48,745 nt of DNA, from positions 1-48,745 of the forward strand of contig NZ_JAGGLT010000025.1 of assembly GCF_017874545.1 (NCBI RefSeq), read 5' to 3'. Positions 25,852-36,271 of the stretch are shown in pieces. The position numbers and the translations under genes are program-made. Origin of the DNA: Thermoanaerobacterium butyriciformans (GTDB lineage Bacteria > Bacillota > Thermoanaerobacteria > Thermoanaerobacterales > Thermoanaerobacteraceae). Under the pieces are notes generated by a model. That model made no database searches. It worked only from the letters and a program-made list of their open reading frames with translations, and was not told the origin of the DNA. Numbering within the stretch: the stretch's first letter is position 1; the number at the start of each line of letters is the position of its first letter.

Positions 25852-28152
25852 TTATTGACTATTTGTCTGCGTCTTATTATTTGAATTGGCAAATCCAAAA
25901 TAAGCATCCATTATATCTCTTGCAACATATGCAGTATATGCACCAGAGCCACCTTGATATATCAGTGCGGTAACCAAAATCTGTGGCTTATCATATGGCG
26001 CAAATCCAACAAACCACGCATAATTCTGCATGACTTTCGTACCATGAGACCCTACTTCAGCAGTGCCTGTTTTACCACCAACAGGTATTGGAAACCCTTG
26101 AAATGCCGCACTGGCAGTACCTCCTTCTTCAGTTACTCCTTTCATTCCCAGCTTTATAGCGTCTAAGTATTTCTGAGGTATGCTGATCTTATCTAATACT
26201 TCTGGCTTCTCTTCCTTAACAATTTTCCCATCTGGTGAAACTATCTTATCCACCAAATGCAATCTATATCTTGTTCCGCCATTTAAAAGCGTCGATAAAT
26301 AACTTGCAATTTCTACAGGCGTAAATTGATTGCTGCCTTGTCCTATAGATGCATTTGTCGTATCAACTAATGTCCACTTAGTCGCATCCATCAACTGCCA
26401 TATAGTCATCTGCAGTTTTGAATCGGTTATGCCCATTTTTTTTAGCTCTAAAAACGTAGAATAGTCGCTAAAATTACCTTTGTCAATTAAACTTACTATT
26501 TTGTCGTACTGTTCTTGAGTTATTTTACCTTCTGGATTTGATTCAGACTTAACCATTGATTTCAATATTGATAAATTATAATCCCTTTTAAATTTCTTGT
26601 TAGATATTGTTCCTATCGTCTCATATAATTCTATTCCCGTTTTTTGGTCAAGGCCTAACATATGTGCGTATTCATATATTTTGTCAATCCCCATTCTTCT
26701 TCCCATCTCGTAGAAATAGGTATCCGTTGAGTATTTTATGGCCTCAGATACATTTACAGCTCCTTGCGTTCTTCCATATTCCCCATACAGCCAGTTTTCC
26801 TGACCTGTTGGAGGATATATACCTGGATCAACGTATTTTTCATTTACTGTCGTGACACCAGATTCCAAAGCAGCCAATGCAGTTACCATCTTAAATGTTG
26901 AGCCTGGAGGCGCTGCACCTTGTGTGGCATAGTTAAAGATAGGGCTTGGGTCGATAGTAGCATTTCGCGGTTTAAACAATTCATTTACTACGCTGCTTGG
27001 TGGATTGCCTGATGCAAAAATATTGGGATCATAACCGGGTACGCTGGCAAGTGCTAAAATTTCACCAGTATTTATGTCTGTAACGACGACAGCTCCTATA
27101 TTTGCCGGTAAATACTCACCATGGGGACCCTTTTTTGTTTTTCTTATATTTTCCATAGTCTTCTCTAGTGATTCTTCTGCTACTTGCTGTAGTTTTTTAT
27201 CTATAGTCAAATAAACAGTATCTCCAGGCTTCGGGCTAACCTCATCCAGTTTTTTTATTAATCTACCATAGTTATCTACTTCCACTTGCTGCTTTCCATC
27301 TGTACCTCTTAAATATTTTTCAAGGTAGCTTTCTAAACCATAGTGCCCCACTAGATCAGATATTTGATAGCCTTCCTTACTATACTTTTTCCACTCTTCC
27401 GCTGTCATACGTCCAATATATCCTAATGTCTGGGAAAGTAATGTCTTAAAAGGATAAAGTCTTATAGGTTTAACATCTATAATTACACCTGGCAAATCTA
27501 GATGATTTTCTTCTATTTCTGCAACTGTCTGCTGGTTCGCATCTGTCGCTATTTCTACAGGCTTGTATTGGGTATATCCTTGTTCCAGCATCAACTGTTG
27601 TATCGCCATTATACCTCTTATATCTTGTGGAGGTAGTTCTTTTGATATCTTAAATTTGTTTATCAATATTTCCCACGTTTCATATGCTGTAGCATTTTTA
27701 GGTATATTGTTATTCTTCTTCCATTGTGCTTCACGCTGTTTTAAAACTGTTTGAGATACATTGCTTTCATCTGGATTTTGAAAATTGAAATAGGGCATGT
27801 TTTTGTTGTCTAGAAATATAGGCAAATCATCTTTATACTTAATTCCGTTTTTATTAAGGATATTTAATAATCTTAAAATTACATCATTTAAATTGACATT
27901 TTTGGCATCGCTGCGCAGTAGCTCGATAGAATAGCTAGGCCTGTTTGTTGCAAGTTTAATACCGTTTCTATCGACTATATCACCTCTTGGAGCTGTAATC
28001 GTGATAGATCTTATAGCATTTCCTAAAGACTGCTGTTTATAATAATCACCTTTTATAAGCTGCAAATACACCAGTCTACCCACAAGAGTAACAAGCATTA
28101 TGGCTATTACCCATCCAAATATATTGAATCTCTTTTTTAAACTTTCACTCAA
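25852..28152 (-). CDS. mrdA: Penicillin-binding protein 2 (class B transpeptidase)
   Basis: A 766-aa cell-wall transpeptidase of the elongation complex. It has an N-terminal membrane anchor (about residues 10-30), the PBP dimerisation domain (ITAPRGDIVDRNGIKLATNR) and the transpeptidase domain. The last carries PPGSTFKMVTALAAL (SxxK), STDTY (SxN) and GGKTGTAEV (KTG). It is longer than a typical PBP2: about 80 extra charged residues lie between GIELYETIG and ASIGQGSNQFTPVEIA. The TTG at 28152 is placed 5 nt after AAAGGTGG; the GTG at 28161 is part of that site. It follows mreD by 11 nt and partners with RodA. Confidence 0.93.
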   Translation of the reverse strand: MSESLKKRFNIFGWVIAIMLVTLVGRLVYLQLIKGDYYKQQSLGNAIRSITITAPRGDIVDRNGIKLATNRPSYSIELLRSDAKNVNLNDVILRLLNILNKNGIKYKDDLPIFLDNKNMPYFNFQNPDESNVSQTVLKQREAQWKKNNNIPKNATAYETWEILINKFKISKELPPQDIRGIMAIQQLMLEQGYTQYKPVEIATDANQQTVAEIEENHLDLPGVIIDVKPIRLYPFKTLLSQTLGYIGRMTAEEWKKYSKEGYQISDLVGHYGLESYLEKYLRGTDGKQQVEVDNYGRLIKKLDEVSPKPGDTVYLTIDKKLQQVAEESLEKTMENIRKTKKGPHGEYLPANIGAVVVTDINTGEILALASVPGYDPNIFASGNPPSSVVNELFKPRNATIDPSPIFNYATQGAAPPGSTFKMVTALAALESGVTTVNEKYVDPGIYPPTGQENWLYGEYGRTQGAVNVSEAIKYSTDTYFYEMGRRMGIDKIYEYAHMLGLDQKTGIELYETIGTISNKKFKRDYNLSILKSMVKSESNPEGKITQEQYDKIVSLIDKGNFSDYSTFLELKKMGITDSKLQMTIWQLMDATKWTLVDTTNASIGQGSNQFTPVEIASYLSTLLNGGTRYRLHLVDKIVSPDGKIVKEEKPEVLDKISIPQKYLDAIKLGMKGVTEEGGTASAAFQGFPIPVGGKTGTAEVGSHGTKVMQNYAWFVGFAPYDKPQILVTALIYQGGSGAYTAYVARDIMDAYFGFANSNNKTQTNSQ

Positions 28153-28163
28153 TTTGACCACCT

Positions 28164-28667
28164 TTAGATCTTAAAAAAAAATTTTTTTGTATTTATATAG
28201 CTGTTAAACATCACAATATACCTATAAGCAAAAATAGTTATAAAAGAATTGTAGACAGATTGAACAATAATGACATTAAATAAATAAGATGGATTGATGT
28301 CATATTTCATAAGGAGCATAGAAAATACCATTATTAGATTGTAAAGAATTGTTCCTAAAAATACAAAGACAAATGCTACAAATGTACTTTCTTTAAATAC
28401 ATTTTTGCTCAGCAATCCTGTTAAATAAGCCACAGAAAGAAGGGAAATAGTTACAAAACCAATGGCGTTATTAAAAAGTACATCTACAAGAATTCCTCCA
28501 AACAAACTTAATATAATACTTTCTCTTGTCCCATTTAACAGAGAAAAGGCGATAACTAAAATTAATAAGGCGTCAGGTTTAACGCCTAAAATAGCAATAT
28601 ATCTAAATAATGTGCCTTGAAGGACTATAACAAATATAACTAACAGGTATTTATATATGCTCCTCAT
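28164..28667 (-). CDS. mreD: Rod shape-determining protein MreD
   Basis: A 167-aa integral membrane protein with about five hydrophobic helices, found with MreC in the elongation complex. The pattern GVKPDALLILVIAFSLLNGT and SLFGGILVDVLFNNAIGF fits MreD. The ATG at 28667 is preceded by GGAGGTTAAA, so the longer start at 28709 is rejected. It lies between mreC and mrdA, the standard order. Confidence 0.92.
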   Translation of the reverse strand: MRSIYKYLLVIFVIVLQGTLFRYIAILGVKPDALLILVIAFSLLNGTRESIILSLFGGILVDVLFNNAIGFVTISLLSVAYLTGLLSKNVFKESTFVAFVFVFLGTILYNLIMVFSMLLMKYDINPSYLFNVIIVQSVYNSFITIFAYRYIVMFNSYINTKKFFFKI

Positions 28668-28721
28668 TTTAACCTCCATTGTATCTGTGTCAATCACCAT
28701 AAAGTACATAGACTTATATAA

Positions 28722-29552
28722 TTAATCTCCCGTAGTTTTCATGTTTGTCACTACTTGTACAAATTCAAGCCTTTCAAAGTCTGCTTCAGGTTTTATGATT
28801 GCTTGTTTTAAAAGTGAGCCCTCATCTTTTTCTACTTTCTCTACTCTACCAATAATTAGCCCTCTTGGAAACATACTCATATCTGATGTTGTAATTATGT
28901 CGCCTTTACTTATCTTGGAATCGATTGGAATATATATCATAGTTAGATTTCCATTGGAATCTCCTCGAATAATGCCATTGTCCCTTGTTCTAACATCAAT
29001 GGCACTTACAGAGCTATCTACGTCAATAATTGACAGGACTTTTGCCCAATTTTTCCCAACGTCTGTTACTATTCCAACCATATTTCCTTTTTCATCTAAA
29101 ACAGCCATCTTTGGCTTTATCCCATCATCTGATCCAACATCTATATTAAATGTATTAAACCAATTACCAGGATTTTTGCTTACAATATTAGCAGGTTGAG
29201 TAGTTATATTTTTATTATTATCTTTAAAATTCAAAATATCTCTTAGTCTGTTATTTTCATTAATGTATTCTTGCAGCATTATGTCGTTTTTATTTAATTT
29301 AATAATCTCTTTTTCCAAAGCTGCATTTTTAGCTCTCAATGTTCCAATCTCTCTTATGGAAGAAAAAAAGTTAGATACATTATTTCCTATTGAATAAAAA
29401 ACTTTTTCTACAGGAGATAAAATACTGCCTATAGCTGATTCAATAGGTGTAACATTGCGTCCACCGCCATAAGTATATGCCATGGCGGATATAAGTGCCA
29501 CGGCTATTAAAATCACAAATATAAATTGCTTATTTTTGAGAAATCGTGGCAC
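28722..29552 (-). CDS. mreC: Rod shape-determining protein MreC
   Basis: A 276-aa bitopic protein that links MreB filaments to the wall synthases outside the membrane. It has a membrane helix near residues 9-27, a coiled coil (about 62-100) and two beta domains (ANIVSKNPGNWFNTFNIDVG, GIVTDVGKNWAKVLSIIDVD). The start is a GTG with GAGGAGTGGGAAA upstream. It lies 13 nt after mreB. Confidence 0.95.
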   Translation of the reverse strand: MPRFLKNKQFIFVILIAVALISAMAYTYGGGRNVTPIESAIGSILSPVEKVFYSIGNNVSNFFSSIREIGTLRAKNAALEKEIIKLNKNDIMLQEYINENNRLRDILNFKDNNKNITTQPANIVSKNPGNWFNTFNIDVGSDDGIKPKMAVLDEKGNMVGIVTDVGKNWAKVLSIIDVDSSVSAIDVRTRDNGIIRGDSNGNLTMIYIPIDSKISKGDIITTSDMSMFPRGLIIGRVEKVEKDEGSLLKQAIIKPEADFERLEFVQVVTNMKTTGD

Positions 29553-29565
29553 TTTCCCACTCCTC

Positions 29566-31312
<1,747 letters not shown>

Positions 31313-31324
31313 ACTTTATCCCCC

Positions 31325-31900
31325 TTATAGCAGGCTTATGTTAAACTCTTTTAAAAATATATCGTATAATTTCGATATAGGCAATCCAACAACATTGAAA
31401 TAATCACCATTTATCTTATCCACAATAAGTGATCCATAACCTTGTATGGCATATGAACCTGCTTTATCAATATACTCACCTTTTTCTATATAACTAAAGA
31501 TCATTTCATCGCTTAAGTTTTTGATGCGCACATCTGTTTTTTCATATTCTGTAACCATTTTATTCTGCTTCAATGATATGACCGTAACACCAGTATAGAC
31601 TTGATGCCATCGCCCTGACAATGCCTTTAGCATATTAAATGCATCACTTTTATCTTTAGGTTTACCAAGGACAATTCCATCAGCAAAAACTACTGTATCA
31701 GCTCCTATAATTAAAAAATCACCATTTAATTTTTCTGCGACGAATGATGCTTTTTTTCTCGATAAATCCATAACAATCTTATCTGGCTCTTTTTCATCTG
31801 TCACTTCTTCTGCGTCACTTGTCATTACAGAAAAATCCACACCAATATTTGATAGTATTTCTTTTCTCCTGGGTGAACCAGACGCAAGTACAATTTCCAT
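31325..31900 (-). CDS. maf: Maf-family nucleoside triphosphate pyrophosphatase
   Basis: A 191-aa house-cleaning enzyme that hydrolyses dTTP, UTP or modified nucleotides to monophosphates; over-expression in Bacillus blocks septation. The N-terminal IVLASGSPRRKEIL and GADTVVFADGIVLGKPKDK are diagnostic. The ATG at 31900 has GGAG 9 nt upstream; the GTG at 31915 overlaps that site. It ends 13 nt before radC. Confidence 0.94.
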   Translation of the reverse strand: MEIVLASGSPRRKEILSNIGVDFSVMTSDAEEVTDEKEPDKIVMDLSRKKASFVAEKLNGDFLIIGADTVVFADGIVLGKPKDKSDAFNMLKALSGRWHQVYTGVTVISLKQNKMVTEYEKTDVRIKNLSDEMIFSYIEKGEYIDKAGSYAIQGYGSLIVDKINGDYFNVVGLPISKLYDIFLKEFNISLL

Positions 31901-31930
31901 ATCTGCATACTCCACTTTCAGTTTTATCTG

Positions 31931-32182
31931 TTATTTTACCTTGTAATACGAAAATATAGCAATTATAAGTCCTATCACAGTTCCCAAGTTGAACCTAAAA
32001 GCCAACAGGAACGATACTCTTATAAAATTTAGGTCGATATTTATTGGGCTGTTCATTCCTATCATCTGTTGGTATGAAAAAGCATGAACGTACTTAGCAA
32101 GGAAGTCTCCAACAAATCCACCAAAAAGAAGACCTACCAAAAGCAAAAAGCACAATGTACCAATTCCCTTGCTTCTCTTCAT
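31931..32182 (-). CDS. DUF4321 small membrane protein
   Basis: An 83-aa protein with two hydrophobic helices: residues 8-29, with a GLLFGGFVGDFLA glycine pattern, and residues 57-80. Between them is a short external or internal loop (NSPINIDLNFIRVSF). This fits the DUF4321 family, found just upstream of maf in Clostridia. The function is unknown; the position suggests a link to cell shape or division. AGAAGGAG precedes the ATG. It is the first gene of the maf-radC-mre transcript. Confidence 0.75.
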   Translation of the reverse strand: MKRSKGIGTLCFLLLVGLLFGGFVGDFLAKYVHAFSYQQMIGMNSPINIDLNFIRVSFLLAFRFNLGTVIGLIIAIFSYYKVK

Positions 32183-32241
32183 CTTCCCACTCCTTCTGTT
32201 TATTTTCTCTCAATTCGCTAGTTTTAAAACTTTTCCTTTTA

Positions 32242-32271
32242 ATTATAACATAAATATTTTGTATTTCGACA
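32242..32271 (-). promoter_or_regulatory. Promoter of DUF4321-maf-radC-mre operon with a 0A-box-like site
   Basis: On the minus strand TATAAT (32242-32247) is preceded by TCGAAA at 16 nt as a fair -35. The -35 overlaps TGTCGAAA (32264-32271), which contains the 7-bp Spo0A box core. Binding of Spo0A there is an inference. Confidence 0.5.
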
Positions 32272-32302
32272 TAATCTAATCTTTTTTTAATATGTTATTT
32301 AT

Positions 32303-32335
32303 GGCAAAAAAAATCTCCCAAAAGGGAGATTTTTT
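32303..32335 (-). terminator. Terminator after hydA
   Basis: AAATCTCCC (32311-32319) and GGGAGATTT (32324-32332) form a perfect 9-bp stem with a 4-nt loop, with T or A runs on both sides. It works for the minus-strand hydrogenase operon and overlaps the hydA stop. Confidence 0.9.
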
Positions 32336-34079
32336 AATCATTCATAGGATAAAGATCTTTCTTGCTATAGGTTGTATGAAGCAAGTGATGAGATTTTTCT
32401 CCTAATGGGCTTATTAAGAATTCTTCGTACAGCTTTGTTATCATTGGATTTTTGTGAGACTTTCTAATAGGCAAGTCTTTATCTGCTTCATATATGGCTT
32501 TTAATCTACTTTTCCTCACTAAATCTTTTTCGTTTGGATTGTGTATAGGCTGTCCACCGCCCATTATGCAACCGCCAGGGCATCCCATGACTTCTATGAA
32601 ATGGTACTCTGCCTCGCCATTCTTTATCTTGTCCAAGAGTTTCTTAGCATTCCCTGTGCCATTTGCTACAGCTATTTTTATTTCTTTTCCGCCTATATCA
32701 ATCTTCGCTTCTTTTATTCCTTCCAATCCTCTTACTTCTTCGTACTCAAAATTCTCAATATCTTTTCCTTCAACTATATCTGCAACAGTTCTTAAGGCCG
32801 CTTCCATGACACCACCTGTAGCACCGAATATGACACCAGCACCGGATGATTCTCCTAGCGGATTGTCGTATTCGCTGTCAGGCAAGTTGACAAAGTCTAT
32901 ACCTGACTGTTTTATCATGCGAGCAAGCTCTCTCGTCGTCAAAACAGCATCCACATCTTTCATGCCGTCTACTATCATTTGAGGTCTGTCTATCTCATAC
33001 TTCTTGGCAGTACACGGCATAATTGATACGACGAAGATATCTTTTGGATCTATACCTTCTTTTTCTGCAAAATAGCTCTTTATTATTGCACCCATCATCA
33101 TGTGAGGCGATTTGCAAGTGGAAAGATTATCTATAAATTCAGGATAATACCTCTCACAATAGTTTATCCATCCAGGGCTGCAGGATGTTATCATAGGAAG
33201 CTTGCCGCCTTCGTTAAGCCTCTTTAAAAGTTCATTGCCTTCTTCTATTATAGTTAAATCTGCAGCAAAGTCTGTGTCAAATACTTTATCAAATCCAAGC
33301 CTTTTTAAAGCTGACACCATTTTACCTGTGACTATTGATCCATAAGGCATTCCAAATTCTTCGCCAAGTGCAACTCTCACAGCAGGTGCTGTCTGAACTA
33401 CAACGTATTTCTTTTCATCCAAAAGCGCATCGTAAACCATCTTTGTATGGTCTTTTTCATAAATCGCTCCGACAGGACATGCTTCTATACATTGTCCGCA
33501 GCTAATACATGGTGATTCGTTTAGACCTCTGCCAAATGAAGGTGCAACAATAGTCTTAAATCCTCTGTTAACCATGCCTATGGCAAAAACATTCTGCACA
33601 TTGTTGCAGGTAGCAACACACCTTCTGCACAATACGCATTTATTTGGGTCTCTTACGATGGAAGGTGATGACTCATCTTTTTGATATTTTATATTTTCGC
33701 CCATAAACCTTATTTCATCTATGCCAAACTTTCTACTTAAATCTTGCAATTCACAGTTTCCGCTTCTTACGCATGTAAGGCAGCTTCTGTCGTGTGCAGA
33801 TAGTATAAGCTCTAAGTTAGATCTTCTTGCTTCTCTTACACGAGGCGTATTTGTGTATATTTCCATTCCGTCGCTTACAGGATAAACACAAGATGCCTGT
33901 AAATTTCTAACGCCTTTTATCTCAACAACACACAGCCTGCATGCACCTATTTCGTTTATCTCTTCAAGGTAGCATAATGTGGGAATCTCAATGTTTGCAT
34001 ATTTTGCAGCTTGCAATACTGTATAGTTAGCCGGTACCTCTGCAGGAATTCCATCAATAGTTATTCGAACTTTATCCAT
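32334..34079 (-). CDS. hydA: NADH-dependent [FeFe] hydrogenase catalytic subunit HydA
   Basis: A 581-aa catalytic subunit of a HydABC-type [FeFe] hydrogenase that makes H2 from NADH and probably reduced ferredoxin. In order: a [2Fe-2S] plant-type domain (CYLEEINEIGACRLC), a His/Cys cluster (HDRSCLTCVRSGNC), two [4Fe-4S] sites (CVLCRRCVATC, CISCGQCIEACP) and the H-cluster domain. The last has TSCSPGW (L1), MPCTAKKYE (L2) and EVMGCPGGCIMGGGQP (L3). A small-subunit-like tail follows. L1 has one Cys rather than the CC pair. AAAGGAG precedes the ATG at 34079. It is last in hydC-ATPase-Fd-hydB-hydA. Confidence 0.95.
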   Translation of the reverse strand: MDKVRITIDGIPAEVPANYTVLQAAKYANIEIPTLCYLEEINEIGACRLCVVEIKGVRNLQASCVYPVSDGMEIYTNTPRVREARRSNLELILSAHDRSCLTCVRSGNCELQDLSRKFGIDEIRFMGENIKYQKDESSPSIVRDPNKCVLCRRCVATCNNVQNVFAIGMVNRGFKTIVAPSFGRGLNESPCISCGQCIEACPVGAIYEKDHTKMVYDALLDEKKYVVVQTAPAVRVALGEEFGMPYGSIVTGKMVSALKRLGFDKVFDTDFAADLTIIEEGNELLKRLNEGGKLPMITSCSPGWINYCERYYPEFIDNLSTCKSPHMMMGAIIKSYFAEKEGIDPKDIFVVSIMPCTAKKYEIDRPQMIVDGMKDVDAVLTTRELARMIKQSGIDFVNLPDSEYDNPLGESSGAGVIFGATGGVMEAALRTVADIVEGKDIENFEYEEVRGLEGIKEAKIDIGGKEIKIAVANGTGNAKKLLDKIKNGEAEYHFIEVMGCPGGCIMGGGQPIHNPNEKDLVRKSRLKAIYEADKDLPIRKSHKNPMITKLYEEFLISPLGEKSHHLLHTTYSKKDLYPMND

Positions 34080-34099
34080 GTTTTGCACTCCTTTCATTA

Positions 34100-35890
34100 C
34101 TATTTCTTGTATATAGCATCAAACGGACATTTATCCATACATGTTCCACATTTTATACATTTATCTTGATCTATCACATGAGGCTGCTTTACTTTTCCAG
34201 ATATGGCGTTTGTAGGACAATTCTTGGCACATATGCCGCATCCTTTACATTTATCTGGATCAATTCTAAATTTCAGAAGCGCCTGGCAAACACCTGCAGG
34301 ACATCTTTTCTCCTTTATGTGTGCCTCATATTCATCTCTAAAATACCTTATAGTGGAAAGAACAGGGTTAGGAGCTGTTTGGCCTAATCCACACAAAGAA
34401 GACGCCTTTATGGAATTAGCAAGAGTTTCAAGTTTCTCGATATCTCCTTCTTCGCCCTTTCCTGATGTTATCTTATTAAGCAGTTCCAACATTCTTCTCG
34501 TACCTATGCGGCATGGTGAGCATTTGCCACATGATTCATCAACGGTAAATTCCAAGAAGAATTTTGCAATATCAACCATACAGTTGTCTTCGTCCATTAC
34601 AATAAGTCCACCTGAACCCATCATGGAACCAATATTAAGAAGCGAATCATAGTCAATAGGTGTATCTAAATGCTCCGCAGGAATACATCCACCAGATGGT
34701 CCACCAGTTTGAGCTGCTTTGAATTTCTTGCCATTTGGTATTCCGCCACCTATTTCAAATATGATCTCTCTTAGGGTTGTACCCATAGGTATCTCCACCA
34801 AGCCAGTATTGTTGATCTTTCCACCAAGAGCAAATACCTTTGTGCCTTTGGATTTTTCAGTGCCTATACTTGCGAACCATTCTGCGCCATTCAATATTAT
34901 CGCAGGAATATTTGCATAAGTTTCAACGTTGTTTATGATAGTTGGCTTTTCCCACACGCCTTTTACAGCAGGGAATGGAGGCCTTGGCCTTGGTTCACCG
35001 CGTTTTCCCATGACAGAATTTAAAAGTGCAGTCTCTTCACCGCAGACAAAAGCACCTGCTCCAAGTCTTATCTCTATATCAAAGTCAAATCCCGTATTGA
35101 AAATATTTTTACCTAAAAGTCCGTACTCTCTTGCTTGATCTATCGCAATTTGAAGCCTCTTTACTGCAAGAGGATATTCAGCCCTTACATAAATATAACC
35201 ATGGTTAGCACCAATTGCATATCCTGCTATAGCCATAGCTTCCAAGACGCTGTGAGGATCTCCCTCTAATACGCTTCTATCCATGAAGGCACCAGGATCC
35301 CCTTCATCAGCATTACAAACGACGTACTTAGGCGTCTCTTTTTGGTTGTAAGCAAATTCCCACTTTATACCTGTAGGGAAGCCGCCACCACCTCTACCTC
35401 TTAAGCCTGACTTTTTAATTTCCGCTATAACTTGCTCTGGAGTCATCTCAGTCAACACTTTTGCCAATGCTTTATATCCGTCAAATGCAATTGCCTCTTT
35501 TATATCCTCTGGGTTTATAAGTCCACAGTTTCTTAAAGCAACTCTCTGCTGTTTCTTGAAAAATGCTGTTTCCTCTAAAGGCTTAATTCCTTCCTCTGTG
35601 ACGCTTTCTCCGTAAAGATACTTTTTAACAACTCTTCCTTTTAGAAGGTGTTCTTCCACGATTTCTGGAACATATTCTTCTTTGACGCGGCTGTAAAACA
35701 CTCCTTCTGGATACACGACGACAACCGGGCCCAACTCACAAAGTCCAAAGCATCCAGTTCTTACAACCTGAACTTCTTTGTCTAAACCTTTATTTGCAAT
35801 TTCTTCTTCAAAGCATTTTGCTATTCTATCTGAATTTGACGATGTACATCCAGTACCACCGCACACCATAACATGTGATCTATATAACAT
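34100..35890 (-). CDS. hydB: Hydrogenase NADH-binding subunit HydB (NuoF-like)
   Basis: A 596-aa flavin subunit where NADH meets the iron-sulfur chain. The N-terminus is a thioredoxin-like [2Fe-2S] domain (VCGGTGCTSS, RTGCFGLC). The NuoF core has the FMN/NADH glycine loop GLRGRGGGGFPTGIKWEFA and the CGEETALLNSVMG region. ESCGKCSPCRIGTRRM carries a [4Fe-4S] cluster. The C-terminus adds two ferredoxin sites (CKGCGICAKNCP, CIKCGTCMDKCP). This layout matches bifurcating HydB, so ferredoxin is a likely second electron donor. It lies 20 nt before hydA. Confidence 0.95.
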   Translation of the reverse strand: MLYRSHVMVCGGTGCTSSNSDRIAKCFEEEIANKGLDKEVQVVRTGCFGLCELGPVVVVYPEGVFYSRVKEEYVPEIVEEHLLKGRVVKKYLYGESVTEEGIKPLEETAFFKKQQRVALRNCGLINPEDIKEAIAFDGYKALAKVLTEMTPEQVIAEIKKSGLRGRGGGGFPTGIKWEFAYNQKETPKYVVCNADEGDPGAFMDRSVLEGDPHSVLEAMAIAGYAIGANHGYIYVRAEYPLAVKRLQIAIDQAREYGLLGKNIFNTGFDFDIEIRLGAGAFVCGEETALLNSVMGKRGEPRPRPPFPAVKGVWEKPTIINNVETYANIPAIILNGAEWFASIGTEKSKGTKVFALGGKINNTGLVEIPMGTTLREIIFEIGGGIPNGKKFKAAQTGGPSGGCIPAEHLDTPIDYDSLLNIGSMMGSGGLIVMDEDNCMVDIAKFFLEFTVDESCGKCSPCRIGTRRMLELLNKITSGKGEEGDIEKLETLANSIKASSLCGLGQTAPNPVLSTIRYFRDEYEAHIKEKRCPAGVCQALLKFRIDPDKCKGCGICAKNCPTNAISGKVKQPHVIDQDKCIKCGTCMDKCPFDAIYKK

Positions 35891-35903
35891 CTACAGCCCT
35901 CCT

Positions 35904-36269
35904 TTATTCAACACTACTAATAGTCCATTCTTTAATCGGATGTCCATTAACTACATGTTCCGCAACTATCTGCCTTGCCTTGTTTTCATCAACTTTTATA
36001 TACGTAACTTTTTCTTGTCCCGGAACATAAACATCTACCATAGGTTCATATTTGCACATGCCAATACAACCAGTCTCAGCAACAACCACATCCGTAATAT
36101 TTCTTTTACCAAGCTCATCTAATATAGCCATCATAACAGGCCTTGCACCAGCAGCTATGCCGCATGTAGCCATGCCGACAGTGATCCTTATGCCATTCCG
36201 ATCTTTACGAAGATTTACCTTTTCCAATGTCTCTTTTCTTATCTTTTCTAATTCCTCTATAGATTTCAT
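35904..36269 (-). CDS. Small thioredoxin-like ferredoxin-family protein with three cysteines
   Basis: A 121-aa protein similar to the thioredoxin-like [2Fe-2S] domain at the HydB N-terminus. Conserved parts are ITVGMATCGIAAGARPVMMA and VVAETGCIGMCKYEPMVDVY. Only three Cys are present (36, 68, 72); the second ligand of the usual C-x4-C pair is Gly41. It may hold a cluster with another ligand, share one with a partner, or not bind one. The ATG at 36269 has GGAGGTG upstream. It sits 13 nt before hydB. Confidence 0.82.
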   Translation of the reverse strand: MKSIEELEKIRKETLEKVNLRKDRNGIRITVGMATCGIAAGARPVMMAILDELGKRNITDVVVAETGCIGMCKYEPMVDVYVPGQEKVTYIKVDENKARQIVAEHVVNGHPIKEWTISSVE

Positions 36270-36271
36270 AT

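Noticed and set aside
32334-34079. HydA as an inactive hydrogenase because L1 reads TSCSPGW with a single Cys
   Set aside because: L2, L3 and all accessory clusters are intact, and I recall the same L1 spelling in other HydABC-type enzymes, so it is more likely a normal class variant.
34203-34652. Long plus-strand frames opposite hydB, mreB (30065-30526), hydA (32494-32982) and the solute-binding protein (243-815)
   Set aside because: They are mirror frames of strongly conserved genes, lack ribosome sites and show no domain pattern.
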